A DNA stretch of 64,000 nucleotides, from NCBI GenBank assembly GCA_944376065.1, contig CALWBL010000006.1:1-64000 (forward strand), read 5' to 3'. Shown here piece after piece: positions 7,728 to 16,344 of this stretch. The notes below the pieces were generated by a model. It did not search any database and was not told where the DNA came from. It saw only the letters and a program-made list of their open reading frames with translations. The translations under genes and the position numbers were made by a program. This stretch comes from an uncultured Butyricicoccus sp. (lineage in GTDB: Bacteria > Bacillota > Clostridia > Oscillospirales > Butyricicoccaceae). The first letter of the stretch is position 1, and every line of letters begins with the position of its first letter.

Positions 7728-8390
7728 TTAAATATATTTTTCTAAAAATGGCAATAATTCATCAAAGCTGTTTTCTATGACAATATCGCTTGATATATTA
7801 AGCTGAGCTTTTTGGTCTGAATACCATTTTTCTGCTATACCACAAACTATAAATCCGCCTTTTTTAGCAGCAGCAGCCGCATAAGGAGCGTCCTCACATA
7901 CCATACATTCGTTTGGTAAAACTCCCATTTTCTTTGCAACAGTTAAATATATTTTAGGATTTTCTTTGCTGCTGCCTACTTCATCAACAGTTATTATATC
8001 TGTTAAATATTTTCTCATACCTTGATATTCTAAAACTTTTTCTGCTTGATGTTTTGCTGTAAGTGTAGCTACTGACATTTTAATATTTGCATCATATAAT
8101 TTTTGCATAAGGTCCAATGCACCATGTCTTGCTTTGGCAAGTCTTTTATATCTGTCGAGTACAACAGCATCCATATCATCTGACATTTGTTTAGGTGTAA
8201 GAGGTATCTGTTTATATTTGCTGCAAAGATATTCTAAAACTTGAGCCTGGCTCATAGGGTCCATTACAATATAATCTTCTTTTGTAAGTATAACTCCAAA
8301 TCTTGCAACTGATTCTTCTACGACCTTGTCCCAAACTGCCATGGAATCAATAAGGGTTCCGTCCATATCAAAAATAACACCACGAATCAT
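7728..8390 (-). CDS. HAD-superfamily phosphatase, beta-phosphoglucomutase-like
   Basis: 220 residues. Motif I FDMDGTLIDS is at residues 7-16, with the nucleophile and acid/base Asp pair. A cap domain follows (SMAVWDKVVEESVARF onward). Motif II is TLTA (VATLTAKHQAEKVLE), motif III is the Lys of SSKENPKIY, and motif IV is VCEDAPYAAAAA. This is the subfamily I cap type that includes beta-phosphoglucomutases and many small-molecule phosphatases. Its ATG overlaps the thiE stop (ATGA), so the two are cotranslated; a phosphatase acting on thiamine phosphate or a related metabolite is possible but inferred only from that coupling. Confidence 0.8.
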   Translation of the reverse strand: MIRGVIFDMDGTLIDSMAVWDKVVEESVARFGVILTKEDYIVMDPMSQAQVLEYLCSKYKQIPLTPKQMSDDMDAVVLDRYKRLAKARHGALDLMQKLYDANIKMSVATLTAKHQAEKVLEYQGMRKYLTDIITVDEVGSSKENPKIYLTVAKKMGVLPNECMVCEDAPYAAAAAKKGGFIVCGIAEKWYSDQKAQLNISSDIVIENSFDELLPFLEKYI

Positions 8391-9019
8391 TTTTTTGTGA
8401 CCTCTTGAGCAATTTTATAAAGCGCTTGAGCTGCTTTTTTAATATCATTCTGTGCAAATATACCTGAAACAGCACAAATTCCAGAAAGACCAGTGTTTTT
8501 AAGTTTTAATGCATTGCTTTCATCAACTCCACCAATAGCGACAACTGGAATATTAACACACCTGCAAATTTCGCTAAATAATTTTAAATCCATTGGCTTT
8601 GCATCTGTTTTAGTTTTTGAACCAAAAACAGCGCCTGAACCTATATAATCCACACCAGCTTGTTCAGCTTTTTTAGCCTGCTCTGTGGTTTTAGCTGTGG
8701 CACCTATTATAGCATGTTTACCTAGTATCTCTCTAGCTGCTTTAATGTCACCGTCTGACGCACCGAGATGCACACCACACCCCAAGGCCTTAGCCACGGA
8801 AACTTTATCGTTTACAATTAAAGGCACATTATATTTTTGGCATATTATAAGAACTTCTTCTCCTCTTTTTATATATTCATCATCTGAAATATTCTTTTCA
8901 CGAATTTGAACTATAGTAGCACCGCCTAAAATCGCCTGCTCAACAACCTCACCCAAAGAGCGACCAGCAAGCCAAGCTCTATCAGTAATTGCATATAAAA
9001 TTAGAGTTTGCGGGTTCAT
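8387..9019 (-). CDS. thiE: Thiamine-phosphate synthase
   Basis: 210 residues from ATG 9019, which has AAAGGGG about 10 bases upstream; the ATG three codons earlier is too close to the site. TIM-barrel enzyme joining HMP-PP and thiazole phosphate to thiamine phosphate. Family motifs in order: TDRAWLAGRSL, VQIREKN, PLIVNDKVSVAKALG, HLGASDGD, GATAKTTEQAKKAEQAG, DYIGSGAVFGSKTKTDA, PVVAIGGV. All are as expected in active ThiE. No other thi gene is adjacent and no TPP riboswitch is visible in the 55 bases upstream, so the organism may use it in salvage or with thi genes elsewhere. Confidence 0.92.
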   Translation of the reverse strand: MNPQTLILYAITDRAWLAGRSLGEVVEQAILGGATIVQIREKNISDDEYIKRGEEVLIICQKYNVPLIVNDKVSVAKALGCGVHLGASDGDIKAAREILGKHAIIGATAKTTEQAKKAEQAGVDYIGSGAVFGSKTKTDAKPMDLKLFSEICRCVNIPVVAIGGVDESNALKLKNTGLSGICAVSGIFAQNDIKKAAQALYKIAQEVTKK

Positions 9020-9074
9020 TTTTATCATACCCCTTTATACAAAACATAATTTAACATCATAATAACACATAAAT

Positions 9075-9767
9075 TTACAATAGTACAGCCGAACCGACAG
9101 AAATAATTATAGCTGTTATAAGTCCTGCAATACCTATTGCAAGACCGCTCATGGCACCCTCTACTTCTCCGAGTTGTAAAGCTCTTGAAGTACCAACAGC
9201 ATGTGAGGCTGTACCGATTGAAATACCAGTTGCAACAGGGTGTTTAAAACCAAATAATTTAAGGAGAGCTGGGAGGCATACAGCACCTATAATACCGGTT
9301 ATAATAATAGCAAGAGAAGTCACAGCTGTAAGCCCACCTAATGAAGTGCTAAGAGCTACGCCAATAGGAGTAGTAACCGACTTAGGCAGTAATGATTTGA
9401 CTATTTGAGAGTCTAGCCCAAAAAGATTACCCAAAATATAAACACTTGCTATTGAAACAACGGAGCCAACCAAAGCTCCTGCCATAATTGGGAAAAGATA
9501 TTTTTTTAGTGTTTCAAGCTGTCTATAAATTGGAACAGCTAAAGCGATAGTCGCTGGAGTAAGGCAAAGAGTCAGCACTCCCCCGCCCTTGCTATATGTT
9601 TCAAGCGGTATTTTAAAAACAACAAGCACTGCACCTACGATTAAGCAAGATATTAAAAGCGGGTTTGCAAAAGGCGAACCAGTTTTCTCATTTATCCATA
9701 GACCCAATGAGTAAGCTAGCAACGAAAAGGCTAAAAAAGCTATTGGAGAGGTTAAAACCTCATACAT
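9075..9767 (-). CDS. lrgB: LrgB/CidB-family membrane protein
   Basis: 230 residues from ATG 9767, with GGGGAA upstream; the longer frame from 9791 lies inside lrgA. The protein is almost entirely hydrophobic, with about seven to eight membrane helices. Family markers are TGSPFANPLLI and KSVTTPIGVAL, GHAVGT-like ASHAVGTSRAL, and EGAMSGLAIGIAG near the C-terminus. LrgB/CidB proteins work with LrgA/CidA partners; they were first linked to control of murein hydrolase export and in several bacteria to export or uptake of small organic acids such as pyruvate or glycolate. The start overlaps the lrgA stop by eight bases. Confidence 0.88.
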   Translation of the reverse strand: MYEVLTSPIAFLAFSLLAYSLGLWINEKTGSPFANPLLISCLIVGAVLVVFKIPLETYSKGGGVLTLCLTPATIALAVPIYRQLETLKKYLFPIMAGALVGSVVSIASVYILGNLFGLDSQIVKSLLPKSVTTPIGVALSTSLGGLTAVTSLAIIITGIIGAVCLPALLKLFGFKHPVATGISIGTASHAVGTSRALQLGEVEGAMSGLAIGIAGLITAIIISVGSAVLL

Positions 9768-10137
9768 TTTGGTTTTCCCCTTTCTTATCACGATTTTGAA
9801 GAACTAGAATAAAGTGAACAGTTGCAGCAGTTGCAAGCGCTGTTAAAAAAGTTGTTATAACACAAACTGCAATAATAGCCACAAGTTGACTTTTAAGCTG
9901 GTTGTAAAGTTCTAAAATTCCAAGGCTTACAGGCAAAAAGAAAATTGCCATATTTTTAAGAAAGAAATCAGCTGCATGTTCCACCTGACGAGCTTTTATT
10001 AAGCGGCTTGCAAGCAAAATAAGCAATAAAATCATACCTAAAATGTTAGCCGGCAATACCCCACCTATTAAAACGGATATTACCTCACCCAATACACAAA
10101 CAGCCAGTATAATCCCAAGTTCTCTTAGATAATTCAC
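9760..10137 (-). CDS. lrgA: LrgA/CidA-family holin-like membrane protein
   Basis: 125 residues. The start is GTG 10137, with AAGGAGG seven bases upstream; the ATG at 10167 has no site. Four predicted membrane helices: YLRELGIILAVCVLGEVIS, LPANILGMILLLILLA, MAIFFLPVSLGILEL, and AIIAVCVITTFLTALA. The pattern PANILGM followed by FFLPVS is typical of LrgA/CidA. It is cotranscribed with lrgB and forms the usual two-component membrane pair. No LytSR regulator is adjacent. Confidence 0.88.
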   Translation of the reverse strand: MNYLRELGIILAVCVLGEVISVLIGGVLPANILGMILLLILLASRLIKARQVEHAADFFLKNMAIFFLPVSLGILELYNQLKSQLVAIIAVCVITTFLTALATAATVHFILVLQNRDKKGENQNV

Positions 10138-10317
10138 AAATTTTCCTCCTTTTTGCATATATTGCATATGTTTTTATACCATTTCATAGTATACCCCTAT
10201 GTGCTGTATTTGAAAAGGGTTTTTAATATAGCTGTATTGGCAATTTACTTGCATTGCAATTTAAAAAATGTTGTGATAGACTAATATTTACCGAATACTT
10301 TCGGTTAAGGAGTTTTT

Positions 10318-11763
10318 ATGTCAGAAAAAAATACAATGACACGAAATGCAGTTTTATTTCTTCCGGCAAAGATTTTAGAGGGCGTACTTCTTTTAATGAT
10401 GTCCTCACTTTATACGCATATATTCACAGAAGATGCAGCGGGAGCGTTTGGATTTGTCCAGCAAACAATAAATTTTTCATATTTATTAGTTGCTGCATGG
10501 ATGGCAAACGCAAGCACGCGTTATGCAGCCGAAGAATATAAAAAAGATATGGCAAGCGGACTTCTTTCAACAATGACAGCAGTTTATTTAGTCATGGGCG
10601 TTGTAGCAGTTATTGCTTGTACTGGCATAGGTGTATTTTGGAAAAGCAGCAGTTTTATATTTGGAGCTATCATGTTCTGCACATATACTGCATTTACAAT
10701 TTTGATAAACACACTTGTTCAGCTTGATAAAGTAAAGCCAGCAATTTTATTTTCGCTTATTTCAGCCGTATTGAAATTAGCTATTGCCATTATTTTAGTT
10801 GGTGGAAAGAATAATTTCCCAGACCCAACTCCAGCCTTTGTTGCAAATATAGCCGCAGATGGTTTAGGGGCAATCGGTGCAGTTTTCGCCCTGAAAATGC
10901 CAAAAGTTGTGCGATTTAAGTTTGCAAGCAGAGAAATATTAAATAAAATGCTCACTTATGGCGTACCTCTTATGGGAGTTGCACTTTGTTCTGGACTTTT
11001 AACCCTTTTTGATAGATTCTATATATATGGTGTTTTTGGAAATGCCACTGGGGCTATTTATTATTATAACAGCTCTATTCCAAACTCAGTTTTTACTATG
11101 TTATCTGTTGGTGTGCTTAGAGGGGTATATCCAGCAATTTTAAGGGCATGGAATGAGCGAAGTAAAGATGAAGCCAAAATACTGCTTGGTTCGGGTGTAA
11201 GATTATATATGCTTGTAGCCTTTCCAGCAGCGTTTGGACTTGCAGCAGTATCCAATGCATTCTGTTCTGTCTTCTTTGCTGATGGCTATGAGGCTGGTGC
11301 ATCAGTCATAGGCGCAACAGCCTTTGCAATGGTTTTTATGGGTCTTACTGAGTATGCAAATAAGGGTTATGAGCTTGAGCAAGACACAAAGCCTGTTTTA
11401 ACAAACTGCATGATAGCAATGATAGTAAAGATAATTTCCAGTATTGCTTGTGTTCATGCGCTTGGTTTTACGGGTGGTGCAATGGGTTCCCTCATCGCCT
11501 TTGCAACGTATTTTATTTTAACATCTATTAGAGTTCGTAAATATTTTATGTGGCGTGTACCACTTGGCTCATTTATTAGAATTTTGGTTTCAGCTATTCT
11601 TTGTGGTGCAGCAGCTTATTTTTGCACACTTTTACAAGTTCATGAGCTTTTGCGCCTTGTTTTTGCAATAGTCGCAGGTGGTGCTGTCTACACATTCTGT
11701 ATAGTAGCATCTGGAGAGGCAAAAGAAGAAGTTCAGTGGATACTTGCAAAATTAAAAAGATAA
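10318..11763 (+). CDS. Polysaccharide (lipid-linked glycan) flippase, Wzx/MATE-like
   Basis: 481 residues with about 14 predicted membrane helices and few charged residues between them. The N-terminus ARNAVLFLPAKILEGVLLLMM-like region, the helix pair around GAFGFVQQTI, and a C-terminal half with TGGAMGSLIAFATYF match the oligosaccharide flippase (RfbX/PST) group of the MOP superfamily, which moves undecaprenyl-linked sugars across the membrane. AAGGAG lies six bases before ATG 10318. It is monocistronic and ends at a bidirectional terminator shared with the purine operon. A partner glycosyltransferase/CsaB fusion lies ~9 kb away; a functional link is possible but not shown. Confidence 0.8.
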   Translation: MSEKNTMTRNAVLFLPAKILEGVLLLMMSSLYTHIFTEDAAGAFGFVQQTINFSYLLVAAWMANASTRYAAEEYKKDMASGLLSTMTAVYLVMGVVAVIACTGIGVFWKSSSFIFGAIMFCTYTAFTILINTLVQLDKVKPAILFSLISAVLKLAIAIILVGGKNNFPDPTPAFVANIAADGLGAIGAVFALKMPKVVRFKFASREILNKMLTYGVPLMGVALCSGLLTLFDRFYIYGVFGNATGAIYYYNSSIPNSVFTMLSVGVLRGVYPAILRAWNERSKDEAKILLGSGVRLYMLVAFPAAFGLAAVSNAFCSVFFADGYEAGASVIGATAFAMVFMGLTEYANKGYELEQDTKPVLTNCMIAMIVKIISSIACVHALGFTGGAMGSLIAFATYFILTSIRVRKYFMWRVPLGSFIRILVSAILCGAAAYFCTLLQVHELLRLVFAIVAGGAVYTFCIVASGEAKEEVQWILAKLKR

Positions 11764-11768
11764 CCAAA

Positions 11769-11795
11769 AAGCCCGTCGTTTGACGGGCTTTTTTG
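11769..11795. terminator. Bidirectional terminator between flippase and purine operon
   Basis: Perfect stem AAGCCCGTC / GACGGGCTT with a 4-base loop, T-rich on both strands. It serves both converging transcripts. Confidence 0.85.
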
Positions 11796-11797
11796 TT

Positions 11798-12319
11798 TTA
11801 TATCTTGGGAAATAATTCTTGCTCAATAGCTGCCTCAAGTGACACACCTGAGAAACCAACAGCCGCCATTCCATCAACAAAACGGTTGATAGTTGACATA
11901 ATCATAGACATATTATCAGCAAAGAAAGTGATAATATCTTGAAGTTCCTTAGAGCAATCAATCAAAGTATTATGCTTTAAAAATAGCTGTCCAGCCTCCT
12001 CAAAAAGACCAAAATAACCTAAAGCACAAAAATTATTGCAATAGTTGCAAGATGCGCGCAGATGACCAAAATTCTCCTTTGGTGCATTTTGATATAAAGT
12101 CACAAAAAATTGTAACATACCATCATCTTCGCTTGGAAGAGGCAGTGGAATAAAACAACACTCAACAGTAATATCCATTTGAGCCTTTCCTTGTTTAGGC
12201 GGCTCAGCGCGAAGAATCATTGGTGCATTTTCTGGTTTAACAGCCTCCGCCCTAAAACCATTTTGGTTTAAAACATCGGCCATACAAGTTAAAATTTGCT
12301 CTTGTTTTTCTGCTTTCAT
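11798..12319 (-). CDS. Uncharacterised protein at the end of the purine operon (YbjN-like fold possible)
   Basis: 173 residues, soluble, no signal peptide. It begins 21 bases after purD and is the last gene before the terminator. The pattern of an N-terminal helix (ILTCMADVLNQNGF), a central beta-rich part (MDITVECCFIPLPLP, LQFFVTLYQN) and a C-terminal helical part resembles YbjN or secretion-chaperone-like proteins, which bind partner proteins. The centre has a CNYCNNFC cysteine group that could bind a metal. No function can be assigned; linkage to purine synthesis is by operon position only. Confidence 0.6.
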   Translation of the reverse strand: MKAEKQEQILTCMADVLNQNGFRAEAVKPENAPMILRAEPPKQGKAQMDITVECCFIPLPLPSEDDGMLQFFVTLYQNAPKENFGHLRASCNYCNNFCALGYFGLFEEAGQLFLKHNTLIDCSKELQDIITFFADNMSMIMSTINRFVDGMAAVGFSGVSLEAAIEQELFPKI

Positions 12320-12340
12320 ATATTTTTATAATAACTCCTT

Positions 12341-13591
12341 TTATTTCATTCCAATATCTGTACGGAAATGCACACCATCAAAATGAATTTTCTTAACATC
12401 AGCATACGCTTTTTGTATTGCCTCGTCAAGAGTTTTTGCATTAGCAGTGACACCAAGCACGCGACCTCCATTAGTGAGCATACTGCCATCAGATAACTTT
12501 GTGCCTGCATGATAAACCATAGAATCTGTTACATTGTCAAGACCAGTTATTACTTTACCCTTTTCATAGCTTCCTGGATAACCACCAGATGCCATACAAA
12601 CACAGCAGGCAGCATTATCAGACCATTTAATGTCAATATTTTCAAGGGTGTCATCAATAACAGCATTAAATATATCAAAAATATCAGTTTCCAGACGAGA
12701 TAGCACAGCCTGAGTTTCTGGGTCGCCAAAACGAGCATTATATTCAATAACCTTAGGACCCTTAGGTGTGAGCATAAGACCGAAGTATATAACGCCCTTA
12801 AATGTTCTGCCCTCTTTCGCCATAGCGTCAATGGTTGGGCGGAAAATAGTGTCCATACAAGTTTTAGCGATTTCATTGGTATACACTCTTGATGGAGAAA
12901 AAGCACCCATACCACCAGTGTTAGGACCTTTATCATGGTCATAAGCACGTTTATGGTCTTGAGCGGAAGGCATAGTCTTGATTGTCTTGCCATCAGTGAA
13001 AGCCAAAACTGAAACCTCAGGACCAGTCAAAAATTCTTCAATAACAACCCTAGCACCAGCGCTTCCAAAAGCACCGCCGTCCATGGCATCTTTAACCGCA
13101 TTTATAGCATCTTCTTCGGTCATAGCAACAGTAACACCCTTACCAAGAGCTAAGCCATCAGCTTTTACAACAATAGGTGCACCATGTTCTTTGATATATT
13201 CTATAGCCTTAGACGAATCCTCAAAAACAGCGTAGCATGCAGTTGGTATGTTATATTTTTTCATTAAATCTTTAGCAAAAGACTTAGAGCCTTCAATGAT
13301 AGCAGCATTTTTATGCGGACCAAAAGCACGAATACCAGCCTGCTCCATAGCATCAACCATGCCAAGTGCTAGAGGGTCATCAGGAGCAACCATAACCAAA
13401 TCTGGCTTATTTTCCTTAGCGAAAGCCACCATTTTTTCTATGTCAGTTGCAGTTATATCCACACATTCAGCAATACTTGCAATACCACCATTGCCTGGAG
13501 CACACCAAATTTTATCTACTTTTTTACTTTTACTAAGAGCGTGACAGATAGCATGTTCACGACCGCCGCCACCTACAACTAGAACTTTCAT
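12341..13591 (-). CDS. purD: Phosphoribosylamine-glycine ligase
   Basis: 416 residues, full length. It is the second step of de novo purine synthesis, an ATP-grasp ligase forming GAR from PRA and glycine. The N-terminal GGGGREHAI is at residues 7-15. The ATP-grasp domain carries VVKADGLALGKGVTVA and the lid sequence near EEFLTGPEVSVLAFTDG, then QDHKRAYDHDKGPNTGGMGA, and the metal-binding end is EYNARFGDPETQ. AAAAGGAGG lies five bases before ATG 13591. It is separated from purH by a structured 190-bp element, unlike the tight spacing of the other pur genes. Confidence 0.97.
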   Translation of the reverse strand: MKVLVVGGGGREHAICHALSKSKKVDKIWCAPGNGGIASIAECVDITATDIEKMVAFAKENKPDLVMVAPDDPLALGMVDAMEQAGIRAFGPHKNAAIIEGSKSFAKDLMKKYNIPTACYAVFEDSSKAIEYIKEHGAPIVVKADGLALGKGVTVAMTEEDAINAVKDAMDGGAFGSAGARVVIEEFLTGPEVSVLAFTDGKTIKTMPSAQDHKRAYDHDKGPNTGGMGAFSPSRVYTNEIAKTCMDTIFRPTIDAMAKEGRTFKGVIYFGLMLTPKGPKVIEYNARFGDPETQAVLSRLETDIFDIFNAVIDDTLENIDIKWSDNAACCVCMASGGYPGSYEKGKVITGLDNVTDSMVYHAGTKLSDGSMLTNGGRVLGVTANAKTLDEAIQKAYADVKKIHFDGVHFRTDIGMK

Positions 13592-13601
13592 AAATTACCT
13601 C

Positions 13602-13783
13602 CTTTTTTATGGGGTTTTGCCCCAAACTCTAGAAACCTTTTAAAAAAGGTTTTATCTAAAACTCAAAGTTTCCGTCCACGCTTTTAAAATAGTGGCGGAG
13701 GACCAAAGGCGAAGTCTCTGGTCTTTTTCGCAGCAAGCGAAATTCTAAAGCGTGCCGCAGATTTGTGCGACACGCTGAAATTT
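13602..13783 (-). other. Five-hairpin intergenic element between purH and purD
   Basis: Read on the minus strand, a compact non-coding stretch holds five consecutive hairpins. Their plus-strand positions are 13750-13775 (10-bp stem), 13726-13742 (TTTCGC/GCGAAA), 13701-13723 (8-bp stem), 13633-13652 (AAACCTTTT/AAAAGGTTT, perfect 9 bp) and 13611-13623 (GGGG/CCCC). Two stems contain one non-Watson-Crick pair, and in both it is G-U only if the minus strand is the RNA; on the plus strand it is A-C. This fits an RNA structure transcribed within the operon, or a dispersed structured repeat inserted in this orientation. No open reading frame is seen in it. Confidence 0.6.
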
Positions 13784-13784
13784 T

Positions 13785-14957
13785 TTAGTGATGGAATAGA
13801 CGCATTCCTGTAAAGCTCATAACCATATTATATTTATTTGCAGTCATAATTACATGGTCATCACGAATAGAGCCGCCTGGCTGAACAATATATTCTGCTC
13901 CAGATTTTCTGGCACGTTCAACATTATCACCGAATGGGAAGAATGCATCAGAGCCAACTGTCACGCCCGTGTTTTTAGCAATCCAAGCCTTTTTCTCCTC
14001 TGGCGTAAGGATTTCAGGTTTAACTTTGAATGTCTGCTCCCAAACGCCCTCTGCAAGGATATCTTCATACTCATCAGAGATATATAAATCTATTGCATTA
14101 TCTCTATCTGGTCTGCGGATACCATCAACAAACTGTAAACCTAAAACTTTAGGGTGCTGACGTAAGAACCAGTTATCAGCCTTACCACCTGCAAGACGTG
14201 TACAATGTATACGGCTTTGCTGACCTGCACCCACTCCGATAGTCTGACCATTTTTAACATAGCAAACCGAGTTAGACTGGGTGTATTTTAGAGTAATAAG
14301 CGCAACAATCATATCAAGAGCTACTGTATCTGTTAAATTTTTGTTATCTGTTACAATATTATTTAGTAAATCTTTGGTGATTTTAAAATCATTATAGCCC
14401 TGTTCGAATGTAACGCCAAAAACATCCCGCTGCTCAATAGGCTTAGGCTGATAATTTTCATCAATTTTAATTACATTATAGCTGCCTTTGCGCTTTCTTT
14501 TAAGTATTTCAATGGCCTCATCGGTGAAGTCTGGTGCAATAATGCCATCAGAAACTTCATTTAAAAGGAGGTTTGCGGTATCAGCATCACATGTATCACT
14601 CAAAGCCACAAAATCTCCATAAGAACAGAGACGGTCAGCACCTCTTGCACGAGCATAAGCTGAAGCAATAGGTGAAAGATTTTCAGCCTCTATAAAATAC
14701 ATCTGTTTTTCTATTTCGGTCAGAGGATAGCCTAGAGCCGCACCCGCTGGGGATACATGCTTAAAAGATGCAGCGGCTGCATGACCAGTAGCCTCCTTGA
14801 GCTGTCTGACTAATTGATAGGCGTTAAAGGCATCTAGGAAATTTATATAACCAGGTTTACCATTTAAAACCTCTATCGGAAGCTCACCCTCAGTCATAAA
14901 AATACGAGAAGGCTTTTGGTTTGGGTTGCAACCATATTTAAGAGTTAATTCGTTCAT
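13785..14957 (-). CDS. purH: AICAR formyltransferase, stand-alone (PurH transformylase domain)
   Basis: 390 residues. It transfers the formyl group of 10-formyl-THF to AICAR to make FAICAR, the penultimate purine step. Only the transformylase half of the usual ~510-residue bifunctional PurH is present. The catalytic Lys-His is in FKHVSPAGAALG at about residue 66, and SDAFFPFGDNVERA and QPGGSIRDD near the C-terminus are the other family blocks. The N-terminal IMP cyclohydrolase domain is missing, and its activity is supplied by the neighbouring PurO-type gene 9 bases upstream. The start ATG 14957 has AAGGTGA upstream. Confidence 0.93.
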   Translation of the reverse strand: MNELTLKYGCNPNQKPSRIFMTEGELPIEVLNGKPGYINFLDAFNAYQLVRQLKEATGHAAAASFKHVSPAGAALGYPLTEIEKQMYFIEAENLSPIASAYARARGADRLCSYGDFVALSDTCDADTANLLLNEVSDGIIAPDFTDEAIEILKRKRKGSYNVIKIDENYQPKPIEQRDVFGVTFEQGYNDFKITKDLLNNIVTDNKNLTDTVALDMIVALITLKYTQSNSVCYVKNGQTIGVGAGQQSRIHCTRLAGGKADNWFLRQHPKVLGLQFVDGIRRPDRDNAIDLYISDEYEDILAEGVWEQTFKVKPEILTPEEKKAWIAKNTGVTVGSDAFFPFGDNVERARKSGAEYIVQPGGSIRDDHVIMTANKYNMVMSFTGMRLFHH

Positions 14958-14966
14958 AAATTCACC

Positions 14967-15683
14967 TTACTTCTGGTATTTATTCTTGATAATAGTTTCA
15001 GTTTCCCCTGTTTCAAGGTCAATATAACGGACAAATAGGGAAATCTTGTTTATTTCATTCATCGACTCCCAGAGCATATTTGCAAAATCGGTGATATCAT
15101 AATCAATTTCAATACATTTAGGCTCACCTCTAAATGGTGGCAGTGGGTCACCATCACACATATAAGTATGAATAAAATGACCAAGACCAGCGACTGGCTT
15201 ATCATACTCATAAAAGAAACGTTTGTTTGCTGCACGGTCAGATGTGAAGTTCTTTAAGATAGAAATATCATAAGAACCGTCCTCATTTACAACAGCAGAA
15301 ATACGAGAAGTATAATTTGGAGCATCTGGCTCAAACTGACGAGTGCGTAAAGCCTCAATATAGCTTTTACCCTGCTTTAAGTATTCACAGATTGTGTCTG
15401 TCTGGTCGCCGTTAGTAACAACAGTTTTGCCCTGACAAACGCGAACAGGGTGATAAATAATAAGTGATGGGTCGGTCATTTTAGACTCATCAAAAGCCTG
15501 TGTACGTATACCGTCCTCAGTTTCAACAAAAACACGATTACGGCTATTTTCTGAGCGACCCATAATAAAGTAAGCTATAACATTCTTTTTGTTATCCTTA
15601 GTTCTGCCTAGGATTATACCACGACCTGGATAAGCATTGCTTTGCAGCTCCTCCTCGATATTGTATACAAAATTACGAAACAT
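14967..15683 (-). CDS. purO: IMP cyclohydrolase, archaeal PurO type
   Basis: 238 residues. It closes FAICAR to IMP, the last step. The N-terminal YPGRGIILGRTKDNKK and the block MGRSENSRNRVFVE at about residues 42-55 are the hallmarks of the IMP_cyclohyd family first found in methanogens, unrelated to the bacterial PurH N-domain. Position between purN and the stand-alone AICAR formyltransferase gene confirms the role. Several clostridial genomes carry this split arrangement. GAGG lies about eight bases before ATG 15683. Confidence 0.92.
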   Translation of the reverse strand: MFRNFVYNIEEELQSNAYPGRGIILGRTKDNKKNVIAYFIMGRSENSRNRVFVETEDGIRTQAFDESKMTDPSLIIYHPVRVCQGKTVVTNGDQTDTICEYLKQGKSYIEALRTRQFEPDAPNYTSRISAVVNEDGSYDISILKNFTSDRAANKRFFYEYDKPVAGLGHFIHTYMCDGDPLPPFRGEPKCIEIDYDITDFANMLWESMNEINKISLFVRYIDLETGETETIIKNKYQK

Positions 15684-15701
15684 AAAATAAAACCTCTTTT
15701 C

Positions 15702-16331
15702 TTAGTTTTCAGGCAAGATTCTAACTGTTTGACCGTCTATTTGCAAACGATTTTCACAAAATAGTGACACAGCCCGAGGAAGGATATGCCATTCCGCCTG
15801 CTCCATAACACGTCTTTGCAAAATTTCTGGAGTATCATCTGGCATAACTTCAACAGCCTTTTGTAAAATTATAGCACCACCATCGACTATTTCGGAAACA
15901 AAATGTACAGTTGCACCTGTTACTTTTACACCCTTAGCAAGTGCTGCCTTATGCACGTGAAGACCATAAAATCCTTCTCCGCAGAAAGACGGAATAAGTG
16001 ACGGGTGAACATTTATAATTTTGTTTTCCCATTTCTTGCAAAAAGATTCGGGCAGAACAGTCATGAAGCCTGCAAGTACTACTAAGTCTATTTTAATCTG
16101 ACAAAGCATTGTGTCAAGTGCTGCGCCATAAAATTCTGTTGTTTCATAATCTTTTCGTTTTAAGATATATGACGGAATAAATGCTTTTTTAGCACGTTCT
16201 AGAGCATAAGCATCAGGATTAGAAGAAATCACAGCGGCAATAGTGCCGCCATGAATATCTCCGTTTTGCTCTGCGTCAATAAGTGCCTGTAAATTTGTTC
16301 CGCCGCCTGAAACCAATACAGCTATATTCAC
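15702..16331 (-). CDS. purN: Phosphoribosylglycinamide formyltransferase
   Basis: 209 residues with a GTG start at 16331 and GAGG about 10 bases upstream. It formylates GAR to FGAR using 10-formyl-THF. The family pattern is complete: VLVSGGGTNLQALIDA at the N-terminus, LAGFMTVLPESF, then INVHPSLIPSFCGEGFYGLHVHKAAL, whose Asn and His are catalytic, and VTGATVHFVSEIVDGGAIILQ with the catalytic Asp. It is located between purM and purO with spacings of 13 and 18 bases. Confidence 0.96.
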   Translation of the reverse strand: MNIAVLVSGGGTNLQALIDAEQNGDIHGGTIAAVISSNPDAYALERAKKAFIPSYILKRKDYETTEFYGAALDTMLCQIKIDLVVLAGFMTVLPESFCKKWENKIINVHPSLIPSFCGEGFYGLHVHKAALAKGVKVTGATVHFVSEIVDGGAIILQKAVEVMPDDTPEILQRRVMEQAEWHILPRAVSLFCENRLQIDGQTVRILPEN

Positions 16332-16344
16332 AGTTAAAAACCTC

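Noticed and set aside
9020-9074. TPP riboswitch before thiE
   Set aside because: The interval is only 55 bases and lacks the CUGAGA and ACCUGA boxes.
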